From contig BJFQ01000013.1 in the NCBI GenBank assembly GCA_014189895.1, positions 1-35,556 on the forward strand: DNA of 35,556 nt. The letters run 5' to 3'. The position numbers and the translations under genes are program-made. This DNA comes from Acidobacteriota bacterium. GTDB lineage: Bacteria > Acidobacteriota > Holophagae > Holophagales > Holophagaceae. This document shows, piece by piece, positions 34,148 to 35,556 of the stretch (its first letter is position 1; every line of letters begins with the position of its first letter). The notes below the pieces were generated by a model. That model saw only the letters and a list, made by a program, of their open reading frames with translations. It was not told the DNA's origin and did not search any database.

Positions 34148-35257
34148 ATGACTATAAATCCCGGTTCGAATATGAATTTTAAAAAAAGATTGCCTCTCGG
34201 ATGGATCATCTTAGGATCCGTATTCTTTATTGGCTTCATTGGTTGGATGATGTCCGAAGGAACCTCCCTTTCCGTCAGTACGAATACACCCACACTCTTC
34301 AAGAAGGGTTCTCAAACTCCTCTAGTGACAGCTTCGGGTTATATCGTCGCTCGGACGCGCGCGACTCTTTCCAGTAAGGTTCTAGGTCGCGTCGCTTATT
34401 TGGGAGTTCAGGAGGGTAGCCCTGTGATCAAGGGTCAGGTCTTAGCGAAATTAGAATCGCCTGATATTGAGGCCTCCCGGAATGCTATTTTTTCTCAAGT
34501 CAAGCAAGCTCAGCAGGACTATGATCGAAGCGCCACCCTACTGAAGGCAGGTTATGAAAGTCAGGCCAATACTGAGCGACTGTTGACTCAGTTGAATACC
34601 CTTAAATCCCAATTGGCCTATCAAGAGGCCCTACTGGAAAGCATGACCCTTAAGGCTCCCTTCACGGGTATTGTGACTCAAAAATTATCTGAAGTAGGGG
34701 AAACTGTGGCTCCCGGCAGTGCGGGGGGAGCTAATGCGATCAACGCTATTTTAGTGATGGCCGACTTCGATACGTTGGAGGTCGAAGTAGAAGTAAGTGA
34801 ATCGGGCGTTGGAAAACTGAGATCAGGGATGGCTACTGAAGTTCGGGTCGATGCCCTAGAAAAAAAGAAAGATTCTGCAGTTTTAAGAGGCCATTTACGA
34901 GCCATCTATCCGAGTTCCAATCGCCAAAAAGCTACCATTATTGTTCGTGTTGCACTAGACCAAAAAGATCCCCTGTTAGTTCCCGATATGGGAGCCAAGG
35001 TGACTTTTCTAGGGGCCCCTTACGAAGAAGACGTCCTAGTTTTAGGACGTGAGCAGGTTTATCGAGACCCTCAGACTTCAGAAAGTTTTACTTGGGTTGT
35101 GGAAAAGGGTGTTGCCACAAAAAAATCACTTTTAATTCTAAATCCCAGTAATCCCCTAGGCTATGAAGTCTCAGGATTAACGCCTTCCTCTCAACTGATC
35201 ATCGCTCCCCCCGATAATTTGAAGCCAGGCCAAAAAGTCGTCGCTAAGCGATTGTAG
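34148..35257 (+). CDS. HlyD/RND-type periplasmic adaptor protein of an efflux system
   Basis: A 369-residue membrane fusion protein. One N-terminal transmembrane helix (about 18-36) precedes the lipoyl half-motif (VTASGYIVARTRATLSSKVLGRV), a helical hairpin (about 105-160), the second lipoyl half (LKAPFTGIVTQKLSEVGETV) and a beta-barrel domain. It should link an inner-membrane ABC pump to an outer-membrane channel. AGGT at 34137-34140, 7 nt from the ATG, gives the ribosome-binding site. The ABC ATPase gene starts 2 bp after the stop. The permease would be to the right of the window. The substrate is unknown. Confidence 0.9.
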   Translation: MTINPGSNMNFKKRLPLGWIILGSVFFIGFIGWMMSEGTSLSVSTNTPTLFKKGSQTPLVTASGYIVARTRATLSSKVLGRVAYLGVQEGSPVIKGQVLAKLESPDIEASRNAIFSQVKQAQQDYDRSATLLKAGYESQANTERLLTQLNTLKSQLAYQEALLESMTLKAPFTGIVTQKLSEVGETVAPGSAGGANAINAILVMADFDTLEVEVEVSESGVGKLRSGMATEVRVDALEKKKDSAVLRGHLRAIYPSSNRQKATIIVRVALDQKDPLLVPDMGAKVTFLGAPYEEDVLVLGREQVYRDPQTSESFTWVVEKGVATKKSLLILNPSNPLGYEVSGLTPSSQLIIAPPDNLKPGQKVVAKRL

Positions 35258-35259
35258 TC

Positions 35260-35556
35260 ATGAATCGAAACTCTGCGCCAATCATCCATATCCAGAACCT
35301 AGCTAAAAGTTATTTTAGAGAGACCCTTGAAATTCCTGTGCTTCAGGGGTTGGATTTGGATATTCCCTCAGGAGGTTTCTATGCATTGATGGGACCCAGT
35401 TGCTCTGGAAAAACGACTTTGCTCAACCTGATCGCTGGCATTGATCGACCTACGGGTGGTTTGCTTGAAGTGTGCGGATTCAATTTTAATCAGCTCGATG
35501 ACGACGAGCTGGCTTCTTGGAGAAATCAAAATGTCGGTTTTATTTTCCAAAATTAC
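35260..35556 (+). CDS. MacB/LolD-type ABC transporter ATPase, N-terminal part (cut by window edge)
   Basis: Only the first 99 residues are inside the window. They show IIHIQNLAKSYF, VLQGLDLDIP and the Walker A motif GPSCSGKTT, then GIDRPTGG and the Q-loop region NVGFIFQNY. This matches the MacB/LolD/FtsE group of ATPases that pair with HlyD-type adaptors. The fourth residue of Walker A, usually Gly, is Cys. The Walker B and signature motif lie beyond the edge. It starts 2 bp after the adaptor stop. Confidence 0.9.
   Translation, partial: MNRNSAPIIHIQNLAKSYFRETLEIPVLQGLDLDIPSGGFYALMGPSCSGKTTLLNLIAGIDRPTGGLLEVCGFNFNQLDDDELASWRNQNVGFIFQNY

Overview
The window looks like a chromosomal segment of an aerobic, Gram-negative (diderm) bacterium of moderate GC content. 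The diderm reading rests on a predicted outer-membrane beta-barrel protein, NtrY/NtrX-type regulators and a HlyD-type adaptor. Oxygen use is implied by tryptophan 2,3-dioxygenase, an acyl desaturase and a flavin oxidase. The gene mix (S9 peptidase, NtrY/NtrX, MenG/UbiE, both AspRS and AsnRS) would fit Acidobacteriota or a deltaproteobacterial/Bdellovibrionota-like lineage. The sequence alone does not settle this. I see no phage, transposon, CRISPR array or rRNA. Genes are very dense, and no gene-free stretch exceeds about 230 bp.

Left part (1-9.4 kb): the 3' end of tsaB and a rimI-like acetyltransferase, an NtrY-like sensor kinase, surE (opposite strand), a Fur-family regulator followed by tryptophan 2,3-dioxygenase, tRNA-Pro(GGG), a MerR regulator coupled to an NtrX-like response regulator with an altered sigma-54 contact loop, tatD overlapping an unknown exported protein, ubiE/menG, and a small basic Ser/Lys-rich ORF.

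Middle (9.4-26 kb): mostly housekeeping. It holds pyrB-gpmI, asnS, a DUF493 protein, agmatinase, an HU/IHF protein, typA, rsmI, an orphan membrane histidine kinase, a DegT-family PLP aminotransferase, aspS with an unusual C-terminal extension, a secreted S9 prolyl-oligopeptidase-type peptidase, and hisS. A perfect 15-bp hairpin separates the peptidase gene from aspS.

Right part (26-35.5 kb): a beta-barrel protein, two tiny membrane proteins, and then the most interesting region. This is an eight-gene, tightly overlapping lipid-modification operon (27.3-34.1 kb): acyl desaturase, flavin amine-oxidase-like protein, DUF1365, a Cfa-like methyltransferase, DUF1475, DUF2062, DUF1295 and a second, CNMT-like Cfa-family methyltransferase. 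Almost all junctions are ATGA/GTGA-type overlaps, so the proteins are probably made together. The inferred job is to introduce double bonds into membrane acyl chains and then convert them into methylated, cyclopropane or further oxidised (possibly furan-type) fatty acids. The window ends in a HlyD-type adaptor and the start of a MacB/LolD-type ABC ATPase.

The desaturase gene and the small gene divergent from it both have a -10-like hexamer exactly 6 nt before ATG and no proper ribosome-binding site. This suggests leaderless transcripts.
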